From: Promethearchaeota archaeon
GTDB taxonomy: Archaea > Asgardarchaeota > Lokiarchaeia > Sigyniarchaeales > SOKP01
Assembly: GCA_019894885.1 (NCBI GenBank)
Contig: JAGXNP010000004.1
Coordinates: 1-46,445 of the forward strand
Direction of reading: 5' to 3'
Length of the DNA: 46,445 nt
In this document: positions 1 through 8,129 of the stretch, in pieces
Numbering within the stretch: the stretch's first letter is position 1
How the letters are laid out: each line of letters opens with the position of its first letter
Notes under the pieces: generated by a model
Database searches by the model: none
What the model was told of the DNA's origin: nothing
What the model saw: the letters and a program-made list of their open reading frames with translations, nothing else
Translations under genes and position numbers: made by a program

Positions 1-1
1 T

Positions 2-643
2 GAAGGGATGCCCGTTTGTTACGGTGGAATATGTCACGCGTTTGATATGAGGACCACGCAAATTATCTTTGGAGGTCCTGAGCAAGCGATATTTTCTATC
101 GCAATGAGTCAGATCGGTAAATATTATGGACTTCCTGTCTATATCAATGCCGGATTAACGGATTCTAAAAAACCAGATGCGCAAGCTGGACTTGAGAGTG
201 GTATTACGCTATCTTTAGGAATCGCTTCCGGAGCAGATATATTTGGGCACATGGGAATCTGTGGAATGGATCAAGGAACTTCATTAGACATTCTGATTAT
301 GCAATCAGAAATTATCTCGTACTTAGAAAGTACTAATAGACTAATAAACTTCGACGATGACTTTTTTGCTACCGATCTCATTGGTGAGGTTGGACCCAAG
401 GGGACTTTTCTAAATAAACATCATACAGCAAAAAATATTAGGAAGGAGCTGTGGTTTCCCAGCCTTTTAGATAGGGAAAATTATGATAATTGGCTAAAAA
501 CTGATTCTATTGACATGGAAGAACGATGTCGTAATCGTAAAGAAGAGCTCCTTGCAAACCATGAGCCAACACCCTTAGATGACGATGTTAAAAAGGATCT
601 TGAGAAAATAATTGAAGATGTGAAAAGAAATCTTTCAAAATAA
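2..643 (+). CDS. MttB-superfamily corrinoid methyltransferase, C-terminal part
   Basis: The reading frame is already open at base 2, so the gene begins outside the window and the Met at base 8 is internal. The visible 213 residues resemble the C-terminal half of the trimethylamine methyltransferase (MttB) superfamily TIM barrel: the GGP-EQA segment, AGLTDSKKPDAQAG, the glycine-rich GIASGADIFGHMG and a charged C-terminal helix. These enzymes move a methyl group from a quaternary or tertiary amine to a cobalamin-binding corrinoid protein. The region that carries pyrrolysine (UAG) in true MttB is not visible, so trimethylamine and glycine-betaine-type (non-Pyl) members cannot be told apart. No corrinoid protein gene follows. 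The next gene on the strand, 35 bp away, is a PIG-L deacetylase. The family call is firm; the substrate is unknown. Confidence 0.85.
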   Translation, partial: EGMPVCYGGICHAFDMRTTQIIFGGPEQAIFSIAMSQIGKYYGLPVYINAGLTDSKKPDAQAGLESGITLSLGIASGADIFGHMGICGMDQGTSLDILIMQSEIISYLESTNRLINFDDDFFATDLIGEVGPKGTFLNKHHTAKNIRKELWFPSLLDRENYDNWLKTDSIDMEERCRNRKEELLANHEPTPLDDDVKKDLEKIIEDVKRNLSK

Positions 644-678
644 CCTTAAAAGAGGATTTTAAATTATTATTAAAATAG

Positions 679-1521
679 GTGATTAATATAGATTCTAAAA
701 ATTTGAATATTGTTGCGATATTTGCCCACCCTGACGATCTTTCAATATTTTGTGCCGGAACACTAGCAAGATGGGCAGAAGAAGGTCACAATATATATGC
801 ATTATGTTGTACTAGCGGTGAAGTGGGAACCTTAAGGCGAGATTTAACAAAAGAACAGGTTGCCGCTACTCGAGAAAAAGAATTAAAAGCTGCGAACGAA
901 ATAATCGGTGTAAAAGAAACAATAATTCTTGATTACCCCGATGCGGGATTTATTAAAGGTGCTGAGTTACGAGAAAAGCTCGTTTATTTTGTTAGGAAGT
1001 TAAAAGCAGATCGCGTGGTAACCTTTGATCCTTGGGTTGCCTATGAAGTACACCCCGATCATTTAATAGTAGGGCGGATGGCAGCCGAAGCAGCCGCCTT
1101 TGCAGCATTTCCATTACTCTATACTGATCAAATTAAAAAGGGCGTAGAACCCTATGAGTGTTCAGAAGTGTGGTTTATGGGGCTCCTAGGCCATAAGCCT
1201 AATTACTTTGTCGATATCAGCTCAACTTTAGAAAAAAAAATAGAAGCCGCTTTAAAATTTGAAGCCACTCTTGAACTACTAGCAAATCTATTCGCCCCAA
1301 AAATTGATCCCGCAAATGTAAGTCAGGATGAACTTAAAAAACTAACCAAATACGCAAATAAACTTTATCGTTCAATGGCAACAGTAATTGGAAATAAAGT
1401 TAATATCAAAGCAGCTGAGGCTTTCTTTGTTCAAAAAACTCTTCCTGGGCATTTTGATAATTTCCAACAATTAACTTCTGAAATGCTGGGAAATCCTTCA
1501 GAACAGCCAAAAATTTTTTAA
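679..1521 (+). CDS. PIG-L/LmbE-family zinc deacetylase
   Basis: The protein is about 280 residues, within the usual range for the LmbE-like family, which hydrolyses N-acetyl groups from sugars (GlcNAc-PI, mycothiol or bacillithiol precursors, diacetylchitobiose). The N-terminal AHPDD motif and the downstream HPDH motif are the zinc and catalytic residues of the fold. The start is uncertain. The GTG at 679 lies inside a strong Shine-Dalgarno-like AGGTGAT (677-683), and an ATA codon sits four bases after that motif at 688, the spacing seen at other starts here, so an AUA start giving 277 residues is possible. It follows the methyltransferase by 35 bp and may be cotranscribed. The substrate cannot be read from sequence; a role in a cell-surface glycan or a small thiol is possible but unsupported by neighbours. 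Confidence 0.85.
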   Translation: MINIDSKNLNIVAIFAHPDDLSIFCAGTLARWAEEGHNIYALCCTSGEVGTLRRDLTKEQVAATREKELKAANEIIGVKETIILDYPDAGFIKGAELREKLVYFVRKLKADRVVTFDPWVAYEVHPDHLIVGRMAAEAAAFAAFPLLYTDQIKKGVEPYECSEVWFMGLLGHKPNYFVDISSTLEKKIEAALKFEATLELLANLFAPKIDPANVSQDELKKLTKYANKLYRSMATVIGNKVNIKAAEAFFVQKTLPGHFDNFQQLTSEMLGNPSEQPKIF

Positions 1522-1564
1522 TTTTATTTAAATGTCTAATCTCTTTTTTATTTTAAACCTTTTA

Positions 1565-1603
1565 TGACATTTATGTCAATTAGGCTAAAAATCTTTATAT
1601 AAA
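1565..1603 (+). promoter_or_regulatory. Promoter of the GPH transporter with palindromic operator
   Basis: A perfect inverted repeat TGACAT-TT-ATGTCA (1565-1578) lies 15 bp upstream of a clear archaeal TATA box TTTATATAAA (1594-1603). The start codon is at 1695, leaving a leader of about 65 nt. The palindrome would sit just upstream of TFB/TBP, a place for an activator or a repressor. It differs from the TGAAT-N4-ATTCA repeat of the neighbouring island. The binding protein is unknown. Confidence 0.5.
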
Positions 1604-1694
1604 AGCTCGGTAAAGTATATTTAAATCTGAAATATAATTTGAAAAATGTATAATTTATTTCAGAATTTAAAGAATAAAAAATAGTGATTCATGA

Positions 1695-3092
1695 ATGAAT
1701 GAAGTTGATATAGAGAAGACTGAGAAAATTCCATCTATTATAAATATGATTTCATACGGTACTTCTGGTTTCTGGGGTATGTTTACTTGGACTGTTTTCG
1801 GTTCGTATGTTTTTTTCTTTTATGAGAGAACTGTTGGTTTGCAAGTAGAATATATATTTTTTGCAATGCTAATTTTTACACTTTGGGACGCTATTAATGA
1901 TCCCTTAATTGGATTCTTAACAGACCGAATATTGGGAAACTTCACACGAAAATTTGGAAAAAGATTTCCTTGGATAATTATTGGTATCATACCAGCTAAT
2001 TTTGTTTTTATACTTCTATTTATGCCACCCACCGTTAATGTAGCAACAAATCCACTTCCTACCTTTTTCTGGATTATATTCTCAACCTGTCTTTTTGATA
2101 CAGTTACAACACTTTGTTTCGTAAATGTTAATGCTCTTTTTCCTGATAAATTTCGTACCGACAAAGCTCGTAGAAGAGCTGGCGGTATTCTGACATTTTT
2201 TTCAATCAACGCATTACCAATTGCTACTATGATACCTCCATTAATGATAGATTTTGGTAATCAAGCTACATTTATCCCTATGGCGTTTGTAAGCTTAGCA
2301 ATTATCGCAACCATTTCAATAGCATTTTTACCAGGAATGTATGAAAATAAAGAACTTATTGATAGGTATTATGTGAGTAAGGAAAAACCCGAAAGCTTCA
2401 TTAAAGCTTTGAAATCTACTTTAAAGCAAAAAAGTTTTATATATTACATTGTTTTATTCTTCGGATTTCAAGTAGTTACAGGCTCCTTAACTGCGTCTAT
2501 TCCCTACGCTGTGGATGTCGTTTTAGGAGGAACACCAAGTGATACTATACTTCTTTTTGCATCGTTTCTTATCGGAGCACTTATATCGATACCTTTTTGG
2601 ATAAAAATCGCCAAGAAAATTAAAAATAATAAAAAAACTGCTGTAATAGGCGGATTTTCTTTAGTAATAGGAACCTTTTTAAGTTTTTTTTACACCAGTG
2701 TACTCGATTCTATGATATACGAATTTATTCTAGGATTTTCTATGGGAAATTTCTGGGCTTTAATGACAATTTACTTTGCAGATGTTCTTGATGAAAGAAT
2801 AACTTTAACTCGTACAGATGTAAGAGGTACCTCCGTAGGTGTATCAAGTTTTTTCTCGCGCTTGTCTCGAGGCTTTCAAATTGCAGTTTTTTCAATTGTC
2901 CATATACTTACTGGATTTATAGAAGGTCAATCTGCGCAATCAGAATTAGCTAAGTTTGGTGTACGTCTTCATATGAGTGTAATTCCAGCTATTGTTCTCT
3001 TGATCTGTACTATCGTATATTGGCAGTTATACCCTATTACCCCAAAAATATATATGGAAAATAAGATAAAACTCAAAGAACTTGGATTTTAA
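1695..3092 (+). CDS. GPH-family (MelB-like) sugar:cation symporter
   Basis: A 465-residue polytopic membrane protein with about 12 hydrophobic segments. After the second helix it has NDPLIGFLTDR followed by a GKRFPW loop, the counterpart of the conserved NDP-x-G-x-L-x-DR and G-R/K-R-x-PW motif of glycoside-pentoside-hexuronide:cation symporters (MFS clan). Such carriers import sugars or glycosides with Na+ or H+. The ATG at 1695 is preceded by AGTGAT at a good distance; an ATG at 1691 is out of frame. The gene has its own promoter with a palindromic operator upstream and a T-rich tract after the stop. The substrate cannot be assigned. Confidence 0.85.
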   Translation: MNEVDIEKTEKIPSIINMISYGTSGFWGMFTWTVFGSYVFFFYERTVGLQVEYIFFAMLIFTLWDAINDPLIGFLTDRILGNFTRKFGKRFPWIIIGIIPANFVFILLFMPPTVNVATNPLPTFFWIIFSTCLFDTVTTLCFVNVNALFPDKFRTDKARRRAGGILTFFSINALPIATMIPPLMIDFGNQATFIPMAFVSLAIIATISIAFLPGMYENKELIDRYYVSKEKPESFIKALKSTLKQKSFIYYIVLFFGFQVVTGSLTASIPYAVDVVLGGTPSDTILLFASFLIGALISIPFWIKIAKKIKNNKKTAVIGGFSLVIGTFLSFFYTSVLDSMIYEFILGFSMGNFWALMTIYFADVLDERITLTRTDVRGTSVGVSSFFSRLSRGFQIAVFSIVHILTGFIEGQSAQSELAKFGVRLHMSVIPAIVLLICTIVYWQLYPITPKIYMENKIKLKELGF

Positions 3093-3111
3093 ATTTAAAT
3101 TTACCTTTAAC

Positions 3112-3123
3112 TTATTTTTTTTT
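3112..3123 (+). terminator. Poly-T terminator of the GPH transporter
   Basis: A run of nine T residues (3115-3123) lies about 20 bp after the transporter stop codon, as expected for archaeal intrinsic termination. The same bases encode the lysine-rich end of the decayed gene on the other strand, so the run may also be coding in origin. Confidence 0.35.
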
Positions 3124-3473
3124 ATCTTTATTTAGATTACTCTTAATAAGATCTTCAGGACTAACCACTTTTAAATTCCCTTTAAGACTAAATTAAGATT
3201 TATCCTTACGAGTTATTTGTTCATCAAATCCATGATTGACTTTAATATCCGAAAAATAAATTAAAGCAAATGTATTTTCTCCCAGCTTTACTGTAATATA
3301 CTTTTCTGTCCCATATTTTTTAAGGATTTTAGTAGCATACTTATCTGCAGATCTTAATTAAATAATTTAAAAAAGTAATAAAAAAACAGAGTTCTTATGA
3401 ATTAGATCATCTCTAAATTCAAGGCTTTCGGGCTTCTCGTAGCCTTTTACCGATTACATATAATACATTTCAT
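3112..3473 (-). pseudogene. Decayed small zinc-finger protein gene
   Basis: Read on the minus strand, three blocks of protein-like sequence line up in one direction but are interrupted. Block 1 starts with an ATG at 3473 and reads MKCIICNR, a zinc-ribbon-like CxxC opening, then meets a stop. One frame over, block 2 reads KGYEKPESLEFRDDLIHKNS. A further frame change leads to block 3, which contains ADKYATKILKKYG and then LGENTFALIYFSDIK. An in-frame TAA (3193-3195) interrupts block 3, after which it resumes with LKVVSPEDLIKSN and ends in a Lys-rich tail at 3112. The parent would have been about 115 residues with an N-terminal CxxC. It begins 43 bp after the MinD ATPase stop on the same strand and was probably the last gene of that operon. 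At least three lesions argue for real decay rather than a single sequencing error. Confidence 0.6.
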
Positions 3474-3516
3474 ATATTTTATTATAAAAATTAATGTTAG
3501 GTTTAGTGTAATTTTA

Positions 3517-4440
3517 TTATATTTTTGAGAGAATGTGCTTTAATTTTGTGTATATTTTGTTAATTGCCTGACTGGATACTGATTCTGGGGCATAATCTAC
3601 AACAGATTCTGCGTAAGACATTGCTTCCGGTATAGACAGATCGAAGTTAATTCTGCCTAAAATTTCATGATTCGATTTTTTAATGTATCTGTTTAATTGC
3701 TTTTGAGATGCGCTTTTTAAATCTGCTTTATTGATCACAATCCCGAAAGGTATGTTAAACTGGTTAACCATTTCAAGTGCTCGTTTTAAATCGTGCAAAC
3801 CTGAAGGTGTTGGCTCTGTTATTGCAACTATATAGTCTAAACCTGAAACTGTAGCAATTACAGGACAGCCTATTCCTGGAGGTCCATCAATTAGAATTAG
3901 ATTTGTATCATTATATTTTTTGAGATTTTTGGCGAGTTCCTTAACCCCTGAAACCAATAAACCAGAAGTACTACTTCCCAATTTAGTTTTTCCATAAATT
4001 AAAGGTAATTCGCTGCTGGTTTCATAAGATATTATTTCTCCGCTTTTAACTGGATTAATTTCAAAAGCACTTTCAGGACATAAAACTTTACACGCTCCAC
4101 AACCTTCACACGCTAAATAGTCGATAATAGGAAAATTATTATTCTCGTCCCAATTTAATGCGTTAAATTCACAAAAATGCTCGTCATAACATTGCTTACA
4201 TTGTATGCATATTTCTTCTAAGAATTTGACTTTTTTTGTAGTATACATGTCTTGGGTTATTACATCTTCCTCAGACTTAGGTGGTAATATGAGGGCTAAA
4301 TTAGGGGCATCGACATCGCAGTCTAATACTATTAGATTAATATCATGATCTTTATGAGCTATACTAGCTAGCGAAGCTACGAGCGAGGTTTTTCCTACTC
4401 CTCCTTTTCCAGAGATAACAGCAATCCGCTTTCTCTTCAT
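3517..4440 (-). CDS. MinD-type ATPase with inserted 2[4Fe-4S] ferredoxin domain (first of pair)
   Basis: A 307-residue soluble protein of the MinD/ParA/Mrp P-loop class. The deviant Walker A is SGKGGVGKTS (residues 10-19), with signature lysines. A ferredoxin-like insertion has cysteines 78, 81, 84, 90 and 111, 114, 117, 121. The third spacing of the first set is one residue longer than in the sister protein, so that cluster site may differ. IDGPPGIG is the Walker B-side motif. Pairs of such ATPases accompany the orange protein (ORP) in Desulfovibrio and similar NifX-like proteins in other anaerobes, where they are thought to act in assembly of metal-sulfur clusters. Its start overlaps the stop of the upstream MinD gene by ATGA (4437-4440), so translation is probably coupled and the two may form a heterodimer. 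Confidence 0.9.
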   Translation of the reverse strand: MKRKRIAVISGKGGVGKTSLVASLASIAHKDHDINLIVLDCDVDAPNLALILPPKSEEDVITQDMYTTKKVKFLEEICIQCKQCYDEHFCEFNALNWDENNNFPIIDYLACEGCGACKVLCPESAFEINPVKSGEIISYETSSELPLIYGKTKLGSSTSGLLVSGVKELAKNLKKYNDTNLILIDGPPGIGCPVIATVSGLDYIVAITEPTPSGLHDLKRALEMVNQFNIPFGIVINKADLKSASQKQLNRYIKKSNHEILGRINFDLSIPEAMSYAESVVDYAPESVSSQAINKIYTKLKHILSKI

Positions 4441-5354
4441 TTTACAAATTCACCCCACTCAATTAGATTCTTAAAAATTTCGTTAAAAGATTGATATCCC
4501 ATCCCACTCTTATCAGAATTTCTTTTAATTTCCATCAGTGGAATACCCTGGCAATAGGAACTCACAATATCTTCGTCTAAGGGAATATCACCTAATAGTT
4601 CTATACCTTTTTCCTCCAATTCCAGTAGAAATTTCTCTTTAAACCCTAATAACGACGATCTATTTACAATTACCTTATATTCTTTCTCTAATAACTCGAT
4701 CAGTTCAATAATTCTTAATAGGTCTAACTTTCCGAACCTGGTTGGTTCTGTTACAGGTACTATGAAATCCGCGTGGTTAATTAGTTCTTCTACATCGCAA
4801 TGAGCCCCGGGAGCTGTATCTAAGATGACTACGTCGTATTTATTTTGATCTATTTCTATAACTTTTTTTAATTTCTCCATCAGTGTTTTAACAATTGCAG
4901 CTGAGCTTGCTTCTGATGGCTTTAATTCGCCTAAAAATAAGTCTATATTGAACGCAGAAGAAGTATAAATCCATCCAATAATTTTTAAATCAGCATCTAT
5001 AGCATTTGTAGGACAAATTTTATAGCATAATTTGCATCCAGAACAAACTGTTGAAATAGGAATAGGAAAAGAATTTTTAATGTAGAGCAATGCATGGGTA
5101 GCACAATTTTCTGCACACAATCCGCACTTATTACATTTTTCTTCTATTATTTTAGGCAGAAAATAAAGAACTTCCGTTTTATTTTTAAGCTTTCCATTGA
5201 GTAATAGATATGTATTGGGATTCTCAACATCACCATCTATTAAAAGAACTTTATAACCCCGATTTTTAAACATAGTTGCCAAATTAACAGCAACCATGGT
5301 TTTTCCTGTACCACCTTTACCTCCAGTAACGCAAATGATTTTAGGTTTTACCAT
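4437..5354 (-). CDS. MinD-type ATPase with inserted 2[4Fe-4S] ferredoxin domain (second of pair)
   Basis: A 305-residue paralogue of the next gene. Walker A is GGKGGTGKTM (residues 11-20). Two classical CxxCxxCxxxC motifs lie at residues 74-84 and 104-114, predicting two [4Fe-4S] clusters, and LDTAPGAH is the second nucleotide-binding motif. The adjacent downstream gene overlaps by four bases, and a NifX-like gene lies 54 bp upstream on the same strand, so the order is NifX-like, MinD, MinD. This matches the gene content of anaerobe orp loci (DVU2103/DVU2104 with DVU2108). By analogy it couples ATP use and electron transfer to metal-cluster loading on the NifX-like partner. This is family knowledge, not shown by the sequence. 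Confidence 0.9.
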   Translation of the reverse strand: MVKPKIICVTGGKGGTGKTMVAVNLATMFKNRGYKVLLIDGDVENPNTYLLLNGKLKNKTEVLYFLPKIIEEKCNKCGLCAENCATHALLYIKNSFPIPISTVCSGCKLCYKICPTNAIDADLKIIGWIYTSSAFNIDLFLGELKPSEASSAAIVKTLMEKLKKVIEIDQNKYDVVILDTAPGAHCDVEELINHADFIVPVTEPTRFGKLDLLRIIELIELLEKEYKVIVNRSSLLGFKEKFLLELEEKGIELLGDIPLDEDIVSSYCQGIPLMEIKRNSDKSGMGYQSFNEIFKNLIEWGEFVK

Positions 5355-5408
5355 TTCGTCTCTCGTTCATCACACATTAGTTAATAGCAATACTTTACAT
5401 CGCCTGAT

Positions 5409-5816
5409 TTATCTTCGATATCCGCTACCACGTCCCATTCCCTGATGGGCTCCTACATTTGCGGAAGTAATTAATTGTAATTTTTTGTTTAAACGCAAAT
5501 CAATCAATTCTTTTACAGTTAATTCTCCTCCAGGTGATTGATAAATCTTTATATTTAATGCGTTTAAAGAATTTGCTGCGTTAGGACCTAAAAAGCCTAC
5601 AATAACCTCATCGGAGCTATTATTACCAACAATTTGAGTTGCTTGGATTCCTACTCCACCAGTTCCACCTTTCGCATGATTTTCTATAGAATTTACTTCT
5701 GTAATTTGGTTATTCTCAATTGTCACAAATGTAAATGAATCACACCTACCAAATCGTTTATTCATAACTTCATTCAAACCCCCATTTCCACAGGTTGGAA
5801 TGGCAATTTTATACAT
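5409..5816 (-). CDS. NifX/NifB-like (ORP-family) metal-cluster binding protein
   Basis: A 135-residue single-domain protein of the dinitrogenase iron-molybdenum cofactor biosynthesis family (NifX, NafY, the C-terminus of NifB, and ORP). It shows the opening strand IAIPT, the glycine-rich NEVMNKRFGRCDSFTFV, the GGTGG loop and the typical ending GGELTVKELIDL. The tail is Gly/Arg/His-rich. It is probably the first gene of an operon with the two MinD ATPases. An AGGTGAATTA ribosome-binding site precedes the ATG. In the family these proteins hold Fe-Mo or Mo-Cu sulfide clusters; no nitrogenase genes are in the window, so an ORP-type role is more likely. Confidence 0.88.
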   Translation of the reverse strand: MYKIAIPTCGNGGLNEVMNKRFGRCDSFTFVTIENNQITEVNSIENHAKGGTGGVGIQATQIVGNNSSDEVIVGFLGPNAANSLNALNIKIYQSPGGELTVKELIDLRLNKKLQLITSANVGAHQGMGRGSGYRR

Positions 5817-5873
5817 TTAGTAATTCACCTTTTAATTATGATTAATTTAAATTTTGTTAGAATTTATAATTTA

Positions 5874-5887
5874 TGAATAATCATCCA
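5874..5887. promoter_or_regulatory. Putative island operator (one mismatch), upstream of the NifX-like/MinD operon
   Basis: TGAAT-AATC-ATCCA matches the palindrome TGAAT-N4-ATTCA with one change in the right arm. On the minus strand it lies just upstream of a TATA-like TTATAAATT (centre about 5866), close to the BRE position, 58 bp before the start codon at 5816. Confidence 0.45.
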
Positions 5888-6056
5888 AAATAAATTTGCA
5901 AAAAAAAAATTGGCATTGAAGAAATTATTAAAGAATCTGAAGATGGTTTTATAATAGTCTTTAAATTATTAGTCAATGATTCAAATCTATTACTACATAT
6001 CTAGTAAAATATAAATCAAATTAATCTTAAGATTAGTATAGAGAGGTTTTACTAAA

Positions 6057-6443
6057 ATGGAAATAATAGCAATACCGAGTTTTAGGGAGGGAGGGTTAAA
6101 TGAAATATTCCATCCCCTATTTGGAAAATGCGACAGTTTTACTTTCATTACATTAGATAATAATGAAATTACGCAAGTGAAAGTAATTGAAAATTCTGCG
6201 GCTGATGAAACCCGAAGTTCAGGGACTCTGGCAGCTAAAATTATTAAAAATAATGGCGCCGAAAAGCTGATTATTAGCAAATTGGGATTAAATGCTTCCA
6301 TGGCACTAAATTCATTAAAAATTAAAACAATCCGAGCGCCTGAGGGAAAAATGCTCGTAAAAGATTTATTGGCGCTTTACTTAAACAGAAAAATAAAAAT
6401 GACTCCTTCAGAGGATCTTATAATTGAGAAAGATCTGGAGTAA
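6057..6443 (+). CDS. NifX/NifB-like (ORP-family) protein, divergent copy
   Basis: A 128-residue paralogue of the 5409-5816 product, transcribed away from it. The same blocks are visible: EIIAIPSFREGGLNEIF, the HPLFGKCDSFTFITLD segment, and GKMLVKDLLALYLNRK near the end. It lacks the Gly/Arg/His tail and ends in a charged helix. A GAGAGGTT ribosome-binding site precedes the ATG at 6057. The divergent arrangement around a shared 240-bp regulatory region resembles the two divergent orp operons of Desulfovibrio. Different paralogues may serve as carrier and acceptor of a metal cluster, but this is inference. Confidence 0.87.
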   Translation: MEIIAIPSFREGGLNEIFHPLFGKCDSFTFITLDNNEITQVKVIENSAADETRSSGTLAAKIIKNNGAEKLIISKLGLNASMALNSLKIKTIRAPEGKMLVKDLLALYLNRKIKMTPSEDLIIEKDLE

Positions 6444-6578
6444 AATCTATTCCTTTGTGGAACTTTTATAAATTGCTTATTTTTTTGAAATCTGTTCTTT
6501 TCTATTAGAAAACATTATTGGAGGATTTTTTGCAATATTTATAAATAAAATATTTATGTTATTGAATGTTTATATTAT

Positions 6579-6592
6579 CGAATATTTATTCA
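6579..6592. promoter_or_regulatory. Putative island operator (one mismatch), upstream of the Mrp ATPase
   Basis: CGAAT-ATTT-ATTCA differs from the island palindrome by one base. It follows a TATA-like TTTATATTA (6569-6577), so a transcript would start near 6600 and have a leader of about 170 nt before the Mrp ATG. In the 324-bp gap 6444-6767 I see no convincing gene. There is a good ribosome-binding-like AAGGAGAT near 6690 that is followed only by a short frame with no standard start. Confidence 0.4.
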
Positions 6593-6767
6593 TAAAGTGA
6601 TTTTAATTTTATAATTATACTTGGATAAATTTAACTTAAATATAATTGAAAATATGTAAGCCTTTTCAAAATATTAGCGATAAATTAAAGGAGATAATTA
6701 TATCTTTAAAATTATTAGCAAAAAAAAAAAATTAATAGCAAATGACAATTGAAAAAGTGAATAAATT

Positions 6768-7640
6768 ATGGGAGAAGATGAAATACCCGATATAGATTTA
6801 AAGGAAACAGTGAACCAAGGTAAGCAAGAGGTATTGGACCAGCAAATGGTGAATATTCGTAGTAATATGTCTAAAATAAAACATAAGATTGTGGTCATAT
6901 CAGGGAAGGGAGGCGTTGGTAAAACAACTGTAGCAATAAACCTCGCAATGAGTTTAGCAAGTGTAGGTTTACGCGTAGGGATATTAGATGTAGACATAAC
7001 GGGACCGAATGTAAATAAGATGTTAGGTATTGACTCTAATGTTAGACCTCGAGTTGACTCAGACGCAAAGAAGTTCTACCCCGTTGATGGCCCCTTACAC
7101 ATGAAAGTCGTCAGTATGGCTTTTTTGATGCAAGATAGCGATACTCCAGTAATTTGGCGAGGTCCAATGAAAATGTCAGCTGTACGACAATTTTTGGGAG
7201 AAGCAATATGGGGTGATCTTGATTACTTAATCTGCGATTTACCTCCTGGCACTTCTGATGAAACTCTTGATATTTTACAGCTTATCCCCGACGAGAATGT
7301 AGTTGTTGTATCCACACCGCAAGAAGTTGCGCTTATGGACGCCCGTAAGACAATTGTAATGGCAAAAACAATGAAAAGATATGTCATGGGGATAATTGAA
7401 AACATGTCCGGTTTTAAATGCCCTCATTGTAGCGAATATATCGATCTTTACCCTCCTGGTGGAGCAGAAAAGGCTTCCAAAGATTTTAACATACAATTTT
7501 TAGGAAAAATTCCCTTTGAGATCGAAGTTAGTCAACAAGGAGATCGGGGTTTACCATTTATATTAAAATACCCTGAAAGCGCAAGTACTAAGGCATTTAA
7601 AGCAGTTGTATCTAAAATAAGAGAAGAATTAGAAAAATAA
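6768..7640 (+). CDS. Mrp/NBP35-family Fe-S cluster carrier ATPase
   Basis: A 290-residue P-loop ATPase of the Mrp/ApbC/Nbp35 type, distinct from the two ferredoxin-MinD proteins. After about 45 N-terminal residues comes SGKGGVGKTT (Walker A), then DVDITGPN, the DLPPGTSDETL motif, and the C-terminal GFKCPHC, whose CxxC holds the bridging [4Fe-4S] cluster of the dimer. Family members carry and deliver Fe-S clusters in the cytosol. The ATG at 6768 is preceded by AGTGA at a good distance. An overlapping ATG about 25 bases upstream is in another frame and stops early. Its neighbours are NifX-like genes on both sides, so it is likely the third nucleotide-dependent factor of the island. Confidence 0.93.
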   Translation: MGEDEIPDIDLKETVNQGKQEVLDQQMVNIRSNMSKIKHKIVVISGKGGVGKTTVAINLAMSLASVGLRVGILDVDITGPNVNKMLGIDSNVRPRVDSDAKKFYPVDGPLHMKVVSMAFLMQDSDTPVIWRGPMKMSAVRQFLGEAIWGDLDYLICDLPPGTSDETLDILQLIPDENVVVVSTPQEVALMDARKTIVMAKTMKRYVMGIIENMSGFKCPHCSEYIDLYPPGGAEKASKDFNIQFLGKIPFEIEVSQQGDRGLPFILKYPESASTKAFKAVVSKIREELEK

Positions 7641-7668
7641 TTTTTTTTATAATTTTTTATTTTAATTT
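7641..7668. terminator. T-rich convergent terminator region
   Basis: The 28 bp between the convergent Mrp and NifX-like genes contain T runs of eight and six on the plus strand, immediately after the Mrp stop codon. This suits archaeal oligo-T termination of the Mrp transcript. The other strand is A-rich, and the minus-strand gene must terminate elsewhere. Confidence 0.4.
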
Positions 7669-8052
7669 TTAATGGCAGCTATGATCTGGGCTTCCACTAC
7701 CTGCACATATGGGCTCGTTTAATGATTGTAATTTTCCTTGTAAAAATTTTTGGATATTCTCAGATAGCGTTCCTTTTATCCCTTTATATAATCCAATTCC
7801 ATAGTGAGTGAATCCTGCATATGGTCGTCCACCTATTCCTCCTACAATCATATCAGTTACGCTTCTTTGTTTCATGTTATTAACTGGTTCCATACAACCT
7901 GTATGCCCATTATTTTGTAAAGAAAATAGCTTTTTCACGTTTTTTCCTTCGTCAATTTCGATTCCTACGAAATAACGACAATGACCAAAATGATCTGATA
8001 TTGAATCGGATAAATCCGGTCCATCGGAAGGAATTCCTATAACTTTATTCAT
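7669..8052 (-). CDS. NifX/NifB-like (ORP-family) protein with Cys/His tail
   Basis: 127 residues, again the NifX/ORP domain. It begins VIGIPSDG and has DSISDHFGHCRYFVGIEID, then MIVGGIGGRPYAGFTHYGI, then GTLSENIQKFLQGKL. It differs from the island paralogues by a Cys in the HFGHC loop, another in GHTGCMEP, and a tail with ICAGSGSPDHSCH, giving several possible soft-metal ligands. It is the only member of its transcription unit, convergent with Mrp. The promoter has a perfect island palindrome at 8086-8099, 34 bp before the ATG. It probably binds a metal-sulfur cluster; the metal is unknown. Confidence 0.87.
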   Translation of the reverse strand: MNKVIGIPSDGPDLSDSISDHFGHCRYFVGIEIDEGKNVKKLFSLQNNGHTGCMEPVNNMKQRSVTDMIVGGIGGRPYAGFTHYGIGLYKGIKGTLSENIQKFLQGKLQSLNEPICAGSGSPDHSCH

Positions 8053-8085
8053 TTATATCAGCTTTAATTATATTAATTTTTTAAT

Positions 8086-8129
8086 TGAATGAGTATTCAT
8101 AACAAAATAAAGTTATCGATTATAAATAA
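8086..8129 (-). promoter_or_regulatory. Promoter with perfect island operator TGAAT-GAGT-ATTCA
   Basis: The 14-bp palindrome occupies 8086-8099. Upstream on the minus strand is TTATTTATAA (8120-8129), a TATA candidate, and a weaker TTTATTTT closer in, so the palindrome falls around the expected transcription start. A protein bound here would block transcription of the 7669-8052 gene. The identical 14-mer recurs at the OsmC promoter (21527-21540). Confidence 0.6.

Noticed and set aside
6740-6800. An ATG frame reading MTIEKVNKLWEKMKYPI just before Mrp, recalling a DUF59-like start
   Set aside because: It stops after 17 codons and overlaps the Mrp start in another frame; no DUF59 domain follows.
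5409-8052. Reading the NifX-like genes as part of a nitrogen-fixation cluster
   Set aside because: No nifH, nifD, nifK, nifE, nifN or nifB radical SAM gene is present; the MinD-ferredoxin partners fit ORP-type loci better.
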